Below are positions 62,431 through 64,000 of a stretch of 64,000 nt of DNA, piece after piece. Positions within the stretch are counted from its first letter, which is position 1. Each line of letters opens with the position of its first letter. The position numbers and the translations under genes were made by a program. The notes beneath the pieces were generated by a model, which was not told the origin of the DNA, made no database searches, and worked only from the letters and a program-made list of their open reading frames with translations. This DNA is from Colocasia esculenta (lineage: Eukaryota > Streptophyta > Magnoliopsida > Alismatales > Araceae): assembly GCA_014218235.1 (NCBI GenBank), contig CM024753.1, forward strand, positions 4,712,001 through 4,776,000, given 5' to 3'.

Positions 62431-64000
62431 GCATAACTTTCCGCACGGGCATCGGAATCGCTTATGTGACCACAATTCGGAATCGGCACTCCGAGACGGT
62501 CTACAAGGCGCTGGTTTCGCGGAATTCTGTTTCGGGGCCAAAATTCCCCCTCGGAGCGTGTGTACTAGTACACCAACTACCGTACCCTCTGGTCGGACAC
62601 CGATATTTATTCGCCCGGGGGTCGGAACTGCCCGCGAGGCCCCAATAAAGAATCGGCCCTTCGACCCGGTCGGTAAATGGTCACATTCGGAGATTTCCGG
62701 TTCGGCGCCCAAATTCCTCTCCGGGAGCGCGGTCGCAGGCTGCCGATGCGATCACATACGGACACCGCTTCGCTCAAACATGCATAAGTTTTCGCTCGGT
62801 TATTGGAATCGCTTATAAGACCCCAATTCGGAATCGGCACTCAGAGGCGCTCGACGCCCCCTTATTGCCTCAGGCGATAAGACGTCGTTTCGGGGTCGAA
62901 AAATCTTCGTTTCGCATCCGAAATTGCGATTCTAGCCGACGATCTCACCTATTCCAAGGTTTTTTTTGCCGTAGCGACTCCCTCGATTACGCAAATCACT
63001 GACGGAGCCCACACGCGGAGCCGCCCAGTCAAAGCGATCGGAAGTCGTGTTCAACTCGACGCGAGATCTCCTCCCCAGGTCGTGGATATGGGTGCCCGAA
63101 CATCGCCGATATAGTCACCCCCTGCGGTTTATTACCACCTCTTCAGCGGAAGAATTGGGCATAACTTTCCGCACGGGCATCGGAATCGCTTATGTGACCA
63201 CAATTCGGAATCGGCACTCCGAGACGGTCTACAAGGCGCTGGTTTCGCGGAATTCTGTTTCGGGGCCAAAATTCCCCCTCGGAGCGTGTGTACACCAACT
63301 ACCGTACCCTCTGGTCGGACACCGATATTTATTCGCCCGGGGGTCGGAACTGCCCGCGAGGCCCCAATAAAGAATCGGCCCTTCGACCCGGTCGGTAAAT
63401 GGTCAGATTCGGAGATTTCCGGTTCGGCGCCCAAATTCCTCTCCGGGAGCGCGGTCGCAGGCTGCCGATGCGATCACATACGGACACCGCTTCGCTCAAA
63501 CATGCATAAGTTTTCGCTCGGTTATTGGAATCGCTTATAAGACCCCAATTCGGAATCGGCACTCAGAGGCGCTCGACGCCCCCTTATTGCCTCAGGCGAT
63601 AAGACGTCGTTTCGGGGTCGAAAAATCTTCGTTTCGCATCCGAAATTGCGATTCTAGCCGACGATCTCACCTATTCCAAGGTTTTTTTTGCCGTAGCGAC
63701 TCCCTCGATTACGCAAATCACTGACGGAGCCCACACGCGGAGCCGCCCAGTCAAAGCGATCGGAAGTCGTGTTCAACTCGACGCGAGATCTCCTCCCCAG
63801 GTCGTGGATATGGGTGCCCGAACATCGCCGATATAGTCACCCCCTGCGATTTATTCCCACCCCTTCAGCGGAAGAATTGGGCATAACTTTCCGCACGGGC
63901 ATCGGAATCGCTTATGTGACCACAATTCGGAATCGGCACTCCGAGACGGTCGACAGGGCGCTGGTTTCGCGGAATTCTTTTTCTGGGCCAAAATCCCCCC

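Larger units (their letters stand above)
28796..64000 (+). repeat. Satellite array 3 (about 728-bp monomers)
   Basis: The longest block. Anchors are at 28788 (inferred), 29518, 30246, 30971, 31697, 32425, 33153, 33880, 34607, 34953, 35682, 36410, 37143, 37876, 38605, 39338, 40066, 40884, 41613, 42340, 42870, 43525, 44252, 44979, 45708, 46436, 47164, 47901, 48614, 49353, 50089, 50816, 51528, 52256, 52979, 53708, 54435, 55085, 55788, 56519, 57231, 57944, 58670, 59397, 60127, 60857, 61591, 62319, 63047 and 63769. Most spacings are 722-739 bp; the exceptions are rearranged copies listed separately. The array runs off the window end. The part from 58.4 kb is much more homogeneous than the rest. 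No gene is seen in it. Confidence 0.97.
61374..64000 (+). repeat. Four-monomer higher-order repeat, copy 2 (cut by window end)
   Basis: Same markers as copy 1, but the order is A (61591), B (62319), B' (63047), C (63769). Copy 1 therefore has a doubled A and copy 2 a doubled B. The B and B' copies are almost identical; B' has lost 6 bp of the palindrome at about 63290. The simplest parent is an A-B-C trimer with independent duplications. Confidence 0.82.

Noticed and set aside
1..64000. CRISPR array
   Set aside because: The repeat unit is 728 bp with no unique spacers and no cas genes; the rest of the sequence is plant-type.
1..64000. Telomeric TTTAGGG repeats, rRNA genes or rDNA spacer
   Set aside because: I saw no TTTAGGG runs and no conserved rRNA segment in any array.

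Overview
The window is non-coding, highly repetitive plant-type nuclear DNA. About 58 of its 64 kb is one tandem satellite with a monomer of about 728 bp, running head to tail on the + strand. I anchored 82 copies, two of which lost the anchor and are placed by phase. Two blocks of LTR-retrotransposon DNA interrupt the array. Each has a long LTR followed by a primer-binding site matching the 3' end of initiator tRNA-Met, which is typical of plant Ty3/gypsy and Ty1/copia elements. The organism is therefore most likely a flowering plant or another seed plant, and the locus heterochromatin (centromeric, pericentromeric, subtelomeric or a knob). I cannot name the species or place the locus from sequence alone.

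Layout: satellite array 1 (1-7857); LTR block 1, about 3.55 kb plus PBS (7858-11420); array 2 (11421-26315); LTR block 2, about 2.2 kb plus PBS, leader and the first 25 codons of a gag-like frame (26316-28793); array 3 (28796-64000). There is no intact gene. The many open frames of 60-280 codons inside the satellite are the same few frames recurring in each monomer. They occur on both strands and have no sign of a gene, so I left them out.

The satellite has several layers. The 728-bp monomer is itself an old tetramer of four related subunits spaced 170, 181, 187 and 190 bp. Above it are higher-order repeats: a two-monomer alternation in 15.7-18.6 kb and a four-monomer (2,921-bp) unit from 58.45 kb to the end, next to very recent single-monomer duplications. 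Each monomer carries three dyads: the 14-bp palindrome GTGTACTAGTACAC, the 12-bp palindrome ATGCGATCGCAT, and a 19-bp stem-loop whose arms differ between monomers in apparently compensating ways. Small deletions recur at the 14-bp palindrome, and a C-tract just upstream of it expands repeatedly.

The two LTR blocks are diverged members of one family in the same orientation. Both stop soon after the PBS and run straight into satellite, with no polyprotein and no second LTR. Their promoter-proximal parts carry a string of short stem-loops whose stems survive although the sequence has changed.
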